The position numbers and the translations under genes were made by a program. The notes beneath the pieces were generated by a model. That model worked only from the letters and a program-made list of their open reading frames with translations, did not search any database and was not told the DNA's origin. DNA of 64,000 bases from the NCBI RefSeq assembly GCF_034190915.1, contig NW_026947507.1, positions 14,270,501-14,334,500 of the forward strand, read 5' to 3'. Positions 45,121 through 56,590 of this stretch are shown piece after piece (within the stretch, counting starts at the first letter, position 1; every line of letters begins with the position of its first letter). The stretch is from Cavia porcellus (Eukaryota; Chordata; Mammalia; Rodentia; Caviidae).

Positions 45121-45129
45121 GAAACTGTG

Positions 45130-46045
45130 TAGCTCGCCCGGTGTTGTAGGATCAGAAAGATCTTTGCTGGATTCCTGACCATGTTACATACTAGCTAGGT
45201 GTCCCTAACAGTCACTTTACTTTGAGTTCCAATTATCTTATGTTTTTACATGGGAAGGAAAGCACTTGCCTCAAAAGCTGAAGTGAGTGTGGAGACAGTG
45301 TGTCTGGGTGTGCCTCAGAATTAGTTCTCTTTCTATTTCGTTTCTTCTCTATCTTCCCCACTAAGAATTTTGTCTCTCTCTGCCACCTTCCGTTTAATCA
45401 CCTCACCTGGAAGTGTAATTTACATTTCCTTGCAGGGGTGGGGAGATATTTTGATCTTATTGAATACATTTAACAATTTGAAGTTTCAAATTCAGAACTC
45501 ATGACTGGATGGTGGATCTTAAAAAATAAACTTTTGAAAACATGAACTCTGCTTAGCTGACTGGATGCTCCCAATGTGCCACCAAACTAGATTCAGCTAA
45601 TGAGATGCTTGCAATGGGAAGGGACCAAGTGATGAAAGTTTAAACAAAGAGCCGATGGAGGTAGCATCACTGCTGCAGTGCGAGGTGCTGGGGTGCAGTC
45701 AGCAGGGACGGGCTGGGCATGGCAAGGTGGCCACAGCCCAGGGGCCGCCTGCCTCTCGGAGTTTGCAGAAAAGCCTTTGTATCCTTAATTTCAGTCAATG
45801 TCACGTGGCTTTCGTGCCATTGCTTGGGAATTCTGTCTCCTCTATGAAAGTGACACGCTCTCCTTTGGTGATGGATTTAATAAATGAAGTTTGCCTGATG
45901 TTTTCCTAGAGTTATTTCCTAGCGTTTGTATCATTGCTTAGGAATTCTGTCTGCTAGAAAGAAGTGACATACTCCCAGGCTTCTCTTAGGAGCCCTCACT
46001 GCTTGGTCCTATTTGAATTTTAAGCTTAGTAATCTGGTTTTTAAA
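45130..46045. other. Intergenic sequence, no gene
   Basis: A small GC-richer patch at 45,650-45,760 (CACTGCTGCAGTGCGAGGTG) carries a short frame without motif. Nothing else. Confidence 0.4.
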
Positions 46046-46812
46046 GTATTGATTTGCTTATTTTACTAGTGTATATTAGTTGTACAGAAGAGTGGGTTTC
46101 ATTTTGGCAGATTCACCGTGTGTATAACGTACTTAATCATTTCTGTCCCCCATGACCCTCTCTGGGCTTTCTGCCCCGTCCACCTTTGTTCTCTTCCTCT
46201 TTTCTAACAGTTTGCCTTCTTCTTTCTTGCTGTATCTTTTTTCCTTTTAGATTCTACATATGGAAAAAACCCTCACGATATTTGCCTTTCTGAGTGCGTA
46301 TTTCACTTAATGTGGTCCCCATATCCATTCCTTTTCTTGCAAGTGACATGATTTGGGTCTTCTATCATGATTGAATAGCATTCCCTGGGTCTGTAGGCCA
46401 CATTTCCCTATCTGTTCATAGATGACATGTATCTAGGCACTTTCTGTAGTTTAACCATGCAGGTCTCTCTGTAGCATGCTGACTTTACTTCCTTCAGGTG
46501 TATACTGAGGAGTTGCCTAGCCGGGTCAAATGGTGCCTCTATATTTAGTGTTCTAAGGACGCTCCATACTGACTTCCACTGTGGCTGTGCTAATGAGCGT
46601 CCCCACAGTGCAGGGGCGGTCCTCGCCCTTTCTACATCCCACCCTTACCAGTTTCAAGTCATTGTATTTGTTGTTGTTGCTGTTGTTTTATACTTGGGCA
46701 CTGGGGATGGAGCTGAGGGTCATCTTGTCCTGACCCTTTTTACATTTTCTTTTGAGACAAAGTAAGTACCTAAGTTGCCCATACTGGGTTTCAGCTTAAG
46801 ATCTTCCTGCCT

Positions 46813-48701
46813 TGAGATGGTAAGCTATAATCTTTAATATAGATAGCCTTGTACACTAAAATAAAAAAAAATTAAAAAAAGAAACAGGCAGAGTAGATTA
46901 GGAGGCAGATTCCATCTAGATGCTCTGAATAGAAAATACACTCAACCTGAAAGAGGGTTAATAAACTGAGAGTCAAAGAGGAGAAAGCAATGCTATATGT
47001 GACAGGGAACCTGGGACAACTCATCCAGCCGCCGCAGATAGATTGGAAAGCTGTGACACTTTTGGGCAATGTAGAACTACACAGCTGGAAGGAAGGAAAA
47101 CCCTGTGACTTTAGTGAGTAAAGGAGTACAGCTCAAGATCAAGTTCAGGGGTAGAAAGGTTCAGCAGCACTCAGATAGACAACAGGCTGGCCCCCTAATC
47201 TAAAAACTAAAGGGGCTAGTGGGACCCAAAACAGACAAAGCATCCTGAGAAGGGGAAAGGGGAAAAATAGCCTAAAAAAGGAAGGCAGAGGTCACTGTTA
47301 ATAGTGTATCCGGATTTAAAAGTCACAGTAGTCTTATAGCTCTGTTTAGTTTGATTTTATTTTGTTCTGGTCTGTCCACTCATATCAGATTTGAGGGCAC
47401 AGACATCTAACCCAAAAACAGCAGGTTATACCATGGTAATGATCCTTAATTTCCTATTATCTTAGCCTGAGACCCTGTATTACTTACATTGTCTTACTAT
47501 GACTGATCTTATTTGAAGCTGGTTTGTTAGACCACTGTTTTGTCTCGACTGATTTTATTCGAATTTGTTATGCTTGATAGTATCAAGTCTAAGAGTAGAG
47601 ACAACTACTCTGAAGATGACAAGATGTAAAAGATATCCATACCGGTTTTGATTATTAACTGCTCTCAAGTCCTACAATGTCTTCAAAGTTGTGTTTTTAT
47701 AAAAATAGCTATGTAATACTATGCTTAACTATATTAAGCCTGATGATGTGGACAAGTCTATTGAATATAACAAGAGAAAGCATAGTAACTATGGTAGATG
47801 ACTTAATATTGTGGTCTTATGTGTCTTTTTCATTGCATGTTTTTCTAGGAATTTATTTTGTTGTCTTGTTATGATCTGTTTTTCCCTATAATACAGAGAG
47901 GATAGATATACATGTAGAAATTCACACATGGGAAGAATTTTTAAAACTATTTACGGGAACAGATTACATAATGCATGATGTAATGAACAGATACTCTGAA
48001 GAAGAGACACTAAGAAACCCAATGCTAATTCTGTAACATTAGGATATAAAATCTAGCAATACTATTTATTATTCACTGTTCAGAGTGATATTAGTCTAGT
48101 CTCTTAAGTTCAATTTCAGCATACGTAAAGATAAGGACAACTACTACGAAGAGAATGAGAGACACTATGGTAGTCATTATTTACTTCCCCAATGTCAGAT
48201 CTTGAAGACCTAAAAAGCCTTCATCATCCTGCAATGATTTGATTAGTTCTATAATATGCAGTATGTATTCAATGTGTGTGAAGATGGGGACAACTATTTG
48301 GAAGAAAACTAGAGACAATAAGATAGACAGTGAAGATTTCCAGTGGACTTGTTTTGAAATCCGTATTTCTTTAAATTGTCTCTTTATGAACTGTTTTGTT
48401 CTGTTTTGATATGTTTAATCTTACCCTCTTTAAGATAAAAGACAAGTGTGTAGGACTGATAACCATATTACTAAGTTTTTGTTAAATCATTGAGCAGAAC
48501 TGTTGGCAGTGTCACTATTTGAATGTCACTTTGTATGCTTTAATTTTGTAACCTGAACAACTATTTCTAAGATGACAATATGTAACTTATCAACTAGTGA
48601 TTTCTTACTGTTTATTTTTCTGTAATTCTGAATTATTTCTTCCCTTTTTTCCCCTCTGTTTTTTGTTTGTTTTCTCTTTAAATAAAAAAGTTATTTTAAA
48701 A
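46813..48701 (+). mobile_element. 1.9-kb L1-tailed non-autonomous element (copy C)
   Basis: Bounded by the 15-bp duplication AAGATCTTCCTGCCT (46798-46812) / AAGGTCTTCCTGCCT (48702-48716) and ending in TCTTTAAATAAAAAAG plus A-rich text. The last 220 bases match copies A, B and D. It contains diverged repeats around GGACAACTACT...GAAGA, beginning near 47598, 47749, 47976 (weak), 48137 and 48288. There are no long open frames, so it must have been moved in trans, presumably by L1. Not a family I recognise. Confidence 0.75.
47590..48350. repeat. Diverged tandem modules of about 150 bp inside copy C
   Basis: Core words AGACAACTACTCTGAAGATG, GGACAAGTCTATTGAATATA, GGACAACTACTACGAAGAGA and GGACAACTATTTGGAAGAAA recur at roughly 150-160-bp steps. 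Each is followed by GAGA(C/A)A... and in two cases by ACTATGGTAG. Confidence 0.6.
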
Positions 48702-48777
48702 AAGGTCTTCCTGCCTCAGCCTTCCACAATGCTGGAATTGCAGGTATATGCCACCACACTGGGCTTGTTTTTCATTT

Positions 48778-48870
48778 TTATTTATTTATTTTTGGTACTG
48801 GGGATCAAACTCATGACCTCACATTTGCCAGGCAGGCATCTATGCTGCTGAGCTAGATCCCCAGACCCTT
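48778..48870 (-). mobile_element. ID-type SINE, minus
   Basis: TTTTGGTACTGGGGATCAAA, CCAGGCAGGCATCTATGCTG and AGCTAGATCCCCAGACCC. Sits between the split B4 SINE and the resumed L1. Confidence 0.85.
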
Positions 48871-50745
48871 GGTTTTTATATTCTTGATGATAGCCACAGT
48901 GATTGTGGTGTGATAGAATTTCAATGTGTTTTGATTTGCATTTTCTTAATTGTTAAATGTGTTGAATATTTTCCATACCCTTATTGGCTATTTGTTCTTA
49001 TTTTGAGAAGTATTTGTTCAGTTCATTTGCCCATTGAGTGACTGGATTGTTTGGGGAGTTTTTGCTTATTTGTTTATGTTTTGTTTTATTTTTGTGTGTA
49101 TGTGTCAAGGTCTTTTGTTTCTTAGTTCTTTATATATACTAGATATTAATCCTTTTTTGAAAGAGCTACTGGCAAAGATTTTTTTCTGTTATTCTACACA
49201 CAGTTTCTTCCCTCTGCTATGCAGAAGCTTTTTAATTTGATGAAATACCATTTGTTGACTCGACTTTGGCTATTATTGCCTGAGTTACTGGATTCTTATT
49301 TAAATAATTGTTGCCTGTGTATAAGTCTTGATGTGTTTCCTCTGTTTTCTCCCAGAAGTTTCAAAGTTTCAAGTTTCTTACTTGTATCCTGATTCATTTT
49401 GAACTGAGTTTTTTACAAGATGAAATAAAGATCTTAATTTCCATCTTCTGCATATTGTTGTACAGTTTTCCCAGTATCATTTATTAAAGAGGCTGTCTGT
49501 TCCCCCATGTATGTTTTGCTTCCTTTGTCAAAATCAGATGGCTGTAGGATTTGATTCTGTATCCTCTATTCCACAGGCCAATTGTATCTATTTTTATACC
49601 AATGCCATGCTGTTTTTGCTATGATTGCTTTGTGGTATATTTTGAAATTGGATATTTGATGCCTCCAGCCTTACCATCTTTGCTCAAGACTGCTTTGAGT
49701 ATTCTGAGTCTTTTGTGTTTCTCTATGAATTTTAAGATTTTTTCCAGTTCTTTGAAGAGTGTCATTGGTATTTTGAAAGAAGACGCACAAACTCTGTAGA
49801 TTGCTTAGAGTAGTATGACTATTTAAACACTATTTATTTCATTGATCCACAAACACGAGATGTCTTTCCATATTCTAGAGTGTTCTTCAGCTTTCTACAG
49901 TTTTTACTGTAGAGATCTTTCACCTGGTTGGTTAGGATTTTTCCTTGCTCTTTTATTCATTTATTCTTTGAAACTATCATGAATGGAATTGTTTTCCTGA
50001 TTCTTTCTCAGCTAGTAAATTATTGATGTATGAAAAAGCTATTGCTTTTTTTGTTGATTTTTTATCCTGACACTTTCTCCTTGCATCTGTTAAGATGATC
50101 ATGTGATTTTTACCCTTGATTCTATTTAATGTGATGCAGTACATTTCTTGATTTGTATGTCTTGAACCATCCTTGCTTCCCGGAATGAAACCACCTTGTT
50201 TGTATTTAATGAATTAATGTGTTGTTTTAATCTAGTTTGCAAAAAGCTTACTGAAGATTTTTGCATTTGTGTTCATCAAGAATATTGTGTTGTAACTTGT
50301 TGTCTATCCAGTTTTGGTATCAGGGTAGCACTGATTTTGTAGAGTGACCTGGAAGTGTTCCTTCACTTTCTGTTTCATGAAACACTTTACGGAGCACTGG
50401 TGTTAGTTTCTCTGTTAAAATCTGGTAAAATTCAGCAGTGAATCCATCTGACTTGGGCTCTAACTGGTTGGAAACTTTTTCATTTCTGCTCCCGTATCGT
50501 GGCTTGTTATTGGCCTGTTGAGTATTTTTTTATATCCTTTTGGCTCAACTTTGGTAGGTCGTATGTGTCTAGAAATTTATCCATTTCTTCTAGATTCTAT
50601 TGTGTATGGAAATGTATGTCTTCAAAAGTCTATAATGAACCTCTGAATTTTGGTGGAATCTGTTTTAATATTCCTTTTTCATCTCTAATTTTATTAATTT
50701 GAACCTTTCTCTCTCTCTCTTTTTTTTTTTTTTTGGAGTGACTCA

Positions 50746-51265
50746 ATTTTTGTTTCTTTTCCTCCTTTTTATTTCTGGGCACACATGGTTGACTTGTGTG
50801 CATGGGTGTACAGCACAGGTGCTGCTCTCTGTTTTTCTGTGTGTGTTTCTTTCTTCTCAGAGTTTTCCATTAAAGTCAGCTTCGAGTCAAACAGTTCACA
50901 AACTTTTTTAAATCTTCATTTTAAGTATATGAGTGCAATTTTGAATATTTTCTCACTGCATTTCACTCTATCCTTTGGGACTATAACCCCAGAGATAAAA
51001 ATGACTACTTAATCAAAAATAAATATTTGAGGTCATAATAGATTGCTTTTTTGTTCTTTCCATTTTTCAGTTGGAGGCATTTTAACAATCTATTACTTAT
51101 TGTTTCTTTGTGTATCTTAAGCTGTTATGTCTACCTGCTAGAATTCACCCTACACCCCAAGTCTTCAATCAGTGGTTGATAGGAGAAAGCTTTCATCCCA
51201 CTTCGTATTCAGCAAAGTCACTACTTTGCAATTCTCTGCTATTGATGGCAAACTAAGAAATCACA
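50746..51265. other. Intergenic sequence, nothing recognised
   Basis: No gene or named repeat. Confidence 0.4.
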
Positions 51266-51267
51266 AA

Positions 51268-51450
51268 TTGAGATGCACTGTGTGGAAGCTGAGCTCATGG
51301 ATTCTGCCATTTACTAGCTGGATGATTTTGGGCAAGTTGTGTTTCAGGGTCTCCATATTCTTCTCCAGAAAAAAAGGTGCCAATAATAACAGTACGTAAG
51401 TCAAGAGTTGTTTGAGTATGAAATGAATGAATGCCTGTGTAAAGCATTCA
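51268..51450 (+). repeat. MIR SINE, plus
   Basis: CATTTACTAGCTGGATGATT, TTTGGGCAAGTTGTGTTTCA and AATGCCTGTGTAAAGCATTC follow MIR order. Confidence 0.65.
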
Positions 51451-51552
51451 TGACCTGCCCCTGTGTGTAGGCTGTACTCAGGATGGGTTGGCTGTTGCAG
51501 TTAGAATGTCCTTGGTTGATCAGCGAGGAATTTCCAGATCACAAGGCCTGTT

Positions 51553-51912
51553 AAACCGAATCATGTTTCCTTCAAATTCACATGTTCAAGTGCTAACCAC
51601 CAGGACCTCAGAATGTGATTGTATTTGAACTTAGGACCTTTAAAGAGGTGATTAAGGTCAAATGAAGTCACACGGATGAGCTCTAATCCAATATGACTGA
51701 TGTCCTCAAAAGAGGAGGAGATTAGGTTGCTGACACACAGAAAGACACAAGGAAAAGCCAACCAGAGAGATTCTCAGCAGTCTACCTGGCTGACAGCTTA
51801 ATCTTACACTTCTAATCTCCCAAACTGTGAGAAAGTTAGTGTTTTTAAAGCTACCTGCTCTGTGAACTTTTGTTGATACTGTATATGGCAGCCCTTGCAA
51901 AGTAACACAGTG
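51553..51912 (+). mobile_element. MaLR (MLT1-like) LTR, plus
   Basis: AATTCACATGTTCAAGTGCT, CTTTAAAGAGGTGATTAAGG, CCTCAAAAGAGGAGGAGATT, CACAAGGAAAAGCCAACC and ATACTGTATATGGCAGCCCT are the MLT1-style sequence of words. Confidence 0.75.
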
Positions 51913-51914
51913 CC

Positions 51915-52655
51915 AATCTCGAGCTGCCTTGGGGCTCCCCATCCTTGAGCCCTTGATTCTCCCATTTCTCTGGAAATCTCTCAGGTGACTTCCCAGGTCC
52001 CTTTGTCACCTTCCCTGCCCTGTAATATCAATGACCCCAGGTGCTCTCCCAGAACTCTCTCCAGAGGTGATTTTCCACTTTCATGGCTCCACCTGCAACT
52101 GTGTGTCAAACAATTCAAAATATATATTCCAAATATTTCAAATATACTTTCCCTCCTCAGATCTACACGGACCTTCTCAATGCCTGTTACACATCCTCAC
52201 GTGTCTTTCTTATATGGCCCCCAGCCAAATGTCTTTTCATTTATACTTTTTCCTCCTGCTGTCTTTTTTTCTTAATGATTTTACCTTCTTAGGGATTCAA
52301 GCTATGAAATCATTCAAAGGGTGTTTATTTCTCCCTCATCGCCTCATTGTTCTCAAGCCCTATTTTTCACCTTTCCCCCCTCCTCATCACATGAATTCAG
52401 AACTCATCATCTCTTGCCCAATATCTTACAATTATTTTCTATTTTTGTCACTTTTAGTTTCAAATATTTACCCTTTAAAGAACTCCCCCCAATATTATTT
52501 TCCTCTCAAAATGTGTTGGTGGAGCTGTGTTCCTAATTTAATTAATACAGCTTGAAGCTACTTCCATTGGCATTCATGGTTTCCCATGATCTGTTACACA
52601 TTCTTCCCCCCACAACTTTCCAGTATATTTTTTTCCAGTATATTTTTAAAAAGCT
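51915..52655. other. Intergenic pyrimidine-rich sequence, no gene
   Basis: A 174-codon plus-strand frame (52031-52555) is Phe/Ser/Pro-rich because of the C/T-rich composition. No family resemblance and no exon signals that I could support. Confidence 0.5.
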
Positions 52656-52659
52656 ATTT

Positions 52660-52763
52660 TTTTTTTTTTTGTCTTTTTCCTTTTTATCGGTACCAGGGAT
52701 CGAACTCACGACTGCCTGCTTACAAGGCAGGCGCTTAAGCCGTTGAGCTAAATCTCCAGCCCC
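52660..52763 (-). mobile_element. ID-type SINE with GAAAAAGAC tail, minus
   Basis: Perfect 12-bp target duplication AAAAAGCTATTT at 52648-52659 and 52764-52775. Confidence 0.96.
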
Positions 52764-52779
52764 AAAAAGCTATTTCTAT

Positions 52780-53540
52780 AAGATCATTCAGTCGCATCAT
52801 GTCGCTGCCGTCAGACTCAGTGTCAGAGTCACTGTGGGGTGCTGACCTTGCAAACAGCAATCATTTCTATTTTGCAAGTATATTGCCCTTGTCTTCCACT
52901 GATTATAAAACTGGCCTTCAAAACAGATTCCATATGGTAAATAAAACAATAGGAATTCTGATTTTCTTCGTTAGTGCTACTTTTAATTTTATGGATCCTC
53001 ATCACATCTTTCCCACATGCATTTGCAGCGCTGAAGATGGTCGGTCACTGGGTACATGCGCTCTCATTCACCTGAAGCTTATTTCTAAAACTTCAAATCG
53101 GTCATGGTCCCATGCTCACTGTTGTTAATGATCCATGCCCAGTGCCTCTCCTTGGAAAATGTCAAAGCGTGTAAAACTGCAGTCCACTGCAATCAAATTC
53201 ACTTCCAGGGAGGCTAATGATCCTTGCGTAAATTGTTAGCATTCTTGTGAGAATTCCTAGTCATCTGAAAATGAAGTGGAATCTCACTTTAATCTTGTCC
53301 TCGGGGCCCTAAGATTCCATAGGTTATAACCGCGGATGTGCAGGAGGCAGAGCTGAGCCTTGGCAGAGAAGGACAGATCAGAGCAGGGAGGACAGCTTTG
53401 GGGTTGGCACAGCCAGGCGGTGAAGGAAACTGTGTGGACACACTCTGAGGTGTGCAACGCAGGAGGAGAGGGACGTGGACTGACAGAGTGCCAGCGTGGA
53501 GGACTCTGATCCCTGCTGAGATGAAAAGAGCGGAGACAGA
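52780..53540. other. Intergenic sequence, nothing recognised
   Basis: No supported feature. Frames on both strands at 53.28-53.72 kb run through SINE sequence and lack motifs. Confidence 0.45.
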
Positions 53541-53544
53541 CAAC

Positions 53545-53632
53545 GCACAGGCCAGGGCACAGCTCAGTGGCACAGCATTTGCCTACCATGTGTGAGGCCC
53601 TGAGTTTGGGCCTCAGAACGGAATTAGAAAAG
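53545..53632 (+). mobile_element. Old ID-type SINE, plus
   Basis: GGCCAGGGCACAGCTCAGTG, CATGTGTGAGGCCCTGAGTT, CCTCAGAACGG. Older ID subtype. Confidence 0.7.
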
Positions 53633-53639
53633 AAAAACC

Positions 53640-55560
53640 CAAACTGTAGCACATTTCTCAGGTATGTGTGGTATCTTTCTAAGGCCTTACCCAAATCTTT
53701 GTCAACATGTCTTAAGAACATTTTGTTTTACTTTATAAATACTTGCTTTAAACTTTGAAACTGTTTTGGTATCATTCTTCAGCATGGACTGAGAAAGTTT
53801 TTAAAGAAAGAGTTCCTTCAGGGACTATTAAATATAGTTTTTAATCTGTTTTACTTGGCTTTTATTTTAGTGACACCCAGAGGAATAGTCATGTATGAAT
53901 AAGCCTGAAATAATAAAACTTAGAATAATTATTTTTTGGGAAATAGGTCAATTCACAGCTACCATTAAAAAAAAAAGCCAACATCTTGCAGCAATAGTTC
54001 TTGTCTGAATGTCGGCCACCAAAACTATTTCTATGGTTATTAACTTGATATTAATGGTTAGAGATGTAGAAATATAGTTTCTTGGGGTAATTTTTGAAGA
54101 ATGACTTCAGGTTAAAATATGTGGAATGTGGGGCCAGAATTCCACTTATATTACTTCATCTGATTTGAGAAAAACCACTCAGGTTCTCCTAAATTAAGAA
54201 TACTTATCTAATGAACATTCATACCAGAAAGGCCCATACATAATACAGACCCGCTGCAACCGTCCACCCACGTTCTAGCCGGACAGCTGGGGGCCGTGGG
54301 GTGTCAGGGTCATGACATGCTGCTGCCACCTGGCGGTCAATATAGGTAACTAACATCTGCCCCTAGCATCTCACCTTGAGTTCTGTTCAGTTTCTGCTGT
54401 TCAATAAACGTTTGTTGAATTTAGATGAGGGCCAGGCATCGTGACAATTAGTCAGGGAACAGGCATGTGTCCAAATACTGTGCTTTACTTTTTGTTCTTT
54501 CCATTTGTAACTCAGTTTATTTAATCTCACACAATTACTTTCTTGGGACTCCTTCTGTTTAAGCCTACCCACCTTCCATTCCGTTCTCAGCTGTTGCTTG
54601 ACTCTTTTAGAAGTAATTTCCTTCCTCTTTGTTTTCTAGGCGCCGTTTGTACACCAGCAGTGACACTAATCATGATTTCAAAGCAAGAGCGTTATGTTTT
54701 TAAAATACTTTTTCCCCAAGGTAAAAGGGAATCATAAATTCCAGGGGCCCAGCATTCTATAAAAAGTCTTTCTGTCTTCTCCTCTACTTACGTCAACTAC
54801 ATGGCTGTTACCTACTTCTCCCAAAGGATGTTGAAGGAAAGCATTTCTTTTTCTCATCTCTTTTTCACACAATAAATATTATTTTTTTACTATTTCTAAA
54901 TAAATTAATTAAACAAATAAAATTTAAAAATTTCCAAATAAATATACATCATTTAAATTTGCTGTCAGCTTTCGTAAGATTATCTGTGAATACGATCATT
55001 AGTAATAAAACTTTTTTGGGGAAAATCCATTCTAAGTAGACTGGAAATGCATTTGGAAATGCAATCTACTTCAACATGACAATTTTCTCCAGCTGAAAAA
55101 CAGATATATCAGAGACTATTTTATTCATAATGAAAAAAACATTGGTCATTTTGTCAAATAATTCATTACACAATTCCTAAATCACATGATCTTCTCAATG
55201 CATCTGAATCGTGATTCTTTTATAAAACATTTGGGAACAGAACTATTGTAGTTATAAATCCAAGGAAAACACAGAGAAGTAGGAGAATTCAAATGAAGAA
55301 TTTGGAAGAATTTCACAACTTTAGAATTCCGCCACATATTCAAAATATCCTTGTAATCAAAATAATTGTGAAAATTACTTATAATAGGAAATTGTATAAC
55401 TATCAACTAAATTCCTAGAATTCTTGGTGGGCTTGCTAAATCAGAGTATATACCTTGATAATTTGGATATATAATGTCAAGTTTCACTCCATAGAAATTA
55501 TACCAATTACATATTTATTATTTATTTTTGAATTTCTAAAGATATCAGTTTTATTATTCA
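53640..55560. other. Intergenic sequence, nothing recognised
   Basis: Unique AT-rich DNA. Has one CTCF-like word at about 54323-54340 (listed separately) and an L2-like scrap CAATAAACGTTTGTTGAATT at about 54402. Confidence 0.4.
54321..54340 (+). promoter_or_regulatory. CTCF-like motif
   Basis: TGCTGCCACCTGGCGGTCAA resembles the CTCF core (CCA-C-x-AG/TG-GGC), differing at a few positions. Single site, no further support. Confidence 0.3.
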
Positions 55561-55564
55561 TTTT

Positions 55565-55762
55565 TTAAAAGTTTTTTGGCAGTGCTGGAATTGAACCCAG
55601 GACTTTTATACTGAGCAAAATCTCCAGTACTTTTTTATTTATTTTGAAACACGGCCTTGCTAAATCACTAGATTGCCCAGGCCGGAGTCACATTTACATA
55701 TCCTTTATCTCAGCCTCTGACTGCTGGGATCACAGGCTGCACCACTGTATCAGGCTCACTGT
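55565..55762 (-). mobile_element. B1+ID dimer SINE, minus
   Basis: Reversed ID half (GGCAGTGCTGGAATTGAACC, GAGCAAAATCTCCAG), then B1 half (TTTTGAAACACGGCCTTGCT, GCTGGGATCACAGGCTGCAC). Confidence 0.75.
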
Positions 55763-56099
55763 TACTGGTTGATACAGCGTTTACTAGATTTATGTTAACA
55801 TTTGCAGCTTTCAGTGTTGTTCATTCCTTCATCTTCTGTGGCCTTGCAGACGGTATCATTTCCTTTATTTACTCCATCTTTTATGCCTTTTAACCTCTTT
55901 ACTGTATTTTAGTCTTCTCTTCTGGTTTCTAAATAATTTCTTCAGGCCAACATCCAGCTCGGTAATTATCTCTTTAACTCTTTCTAACCTGCCATCAAAC
56001 TATATTTGGGTAATTAACTTCAGTTACAGAGGTTTTCATTTTTAGAACTTCAATACATTTCTTTGTTAATGGGATTTTATAGTTACTGATTCCCTGGAG

Positions 56100-56590
56100 A
56101 TAGTTTCAAGCTAGTCCTTTACTTCTTAATCCATAAAATTTTGTTTTACAACATGTAATTGAGAATTTCCAAGCTGACGTGTCTCTTGTGGCAACCGTGA
56201 AATGCACTTTCTCCCTCTGACCACCGTAGGGAGCATTAGTGGCTCTCAGCACCAGTCTCCAAACCCTGCTACCCGTGACCATATTCCTGCCTTCCTGTGG
56301 GAAACCTGCCTTCCACAGTCTGCCGCCAGCCTGAGCAGAGCTAGAATCGAAAGGAAGACCTATTTCTGGAGAATGAGGCACTCCTCATGGGTGAGTTGGA
56401 TTCAAAACTCTCCACAGTGGAAGACTCTTCCATCTCACCCTCCTTTATTCTCTTCTGCACAAGGGACAGATCTACATCATTATCATGCTCCTCCCAATTG
56501 CCACAGCTGCCTCTCCACTTTCCTGGTTAAGTATTTCCCCTAGTAAATTCCTGTATGTCTCGGTGTCTGCTTCTTGGGGAGCCCGGGCTA
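56100..56590 (+). mobile_element. Probable ERVL/MaLR-class LTR
   Basis: Ends with AAATTCCTGTATGTCTCGGT, TGCTTCTTGGGGAGCCCGGG and CTAATATAAG, the style of ERVL/MaLR 3' ends. This is followed by GTGATGCCAGAAATGATTC, which resembles a leucine-tRNA-type primer binding site. 5' limit uncertain. Confidence 0.4.

Larger units (their letters stand above)
46690..48770 (-). mobile_element. B1+ID dimer SINE inside L1, itself interrupted
   Basis: ID half reversed at 46,690-46,738 (GGCACTGGGGATGGAGCTGA), B1 half reversed at 46,741-46,812 (TTTTGAGACAAAGTAAGTAC). It resumes at 48,703 as GGTCTTCCTGCCTCAGCCTT to GCCACCACACTGGGCTTG. Confidence 0.8.
46050..50745 (-). mobile_element. L1, minus strand, interrupted by nested insertions
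   Basis: 3' part at 46,050-46,660 (TTGAATAGCATTCCCTGGGT, CATACTGACTTCCACTGTGG), then after a 2.2-kb interruption the ORF2 region at about 48,870-50,745 (GATTTGCATTTTCTTAATTG, TATGCAGAAGCTTTTTAATT, TCTCTAATTTTATTAATTTG). All frames are broken. It is truncated in ORF2, so no ORF1 or 5' UTR. Confidence 0.85.

Noticed and set aside
47590..48350. CRISPR-like or satellite array
   Set aside because: The repeats are diverged, long (about 150 bp), few, and lie inside a retroelement in a mammalian genome. They have neither the regular spacing of CRISPR nor the copy number of a satellite.
46813..48701. Long non-coding RNA gene or processed pseudogene
   Set aside because: The element has dispersed relatives sharing tail and body, and L1-type duplications, so a transposable element explains it better than a single-copy gene.
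52031..52555. 174-codon plus-strand frame
   Set aside because: Phe/Ser/Pro-rich because the DNA is pyrimidine-rich. No domain, no splice or promoter context, and overlapping frames on the same strand are equally long.
53284..53721. 145-codon minus-strand frame
   Set aside because: Runs across an old ID SINE and shows no recognisable motif.
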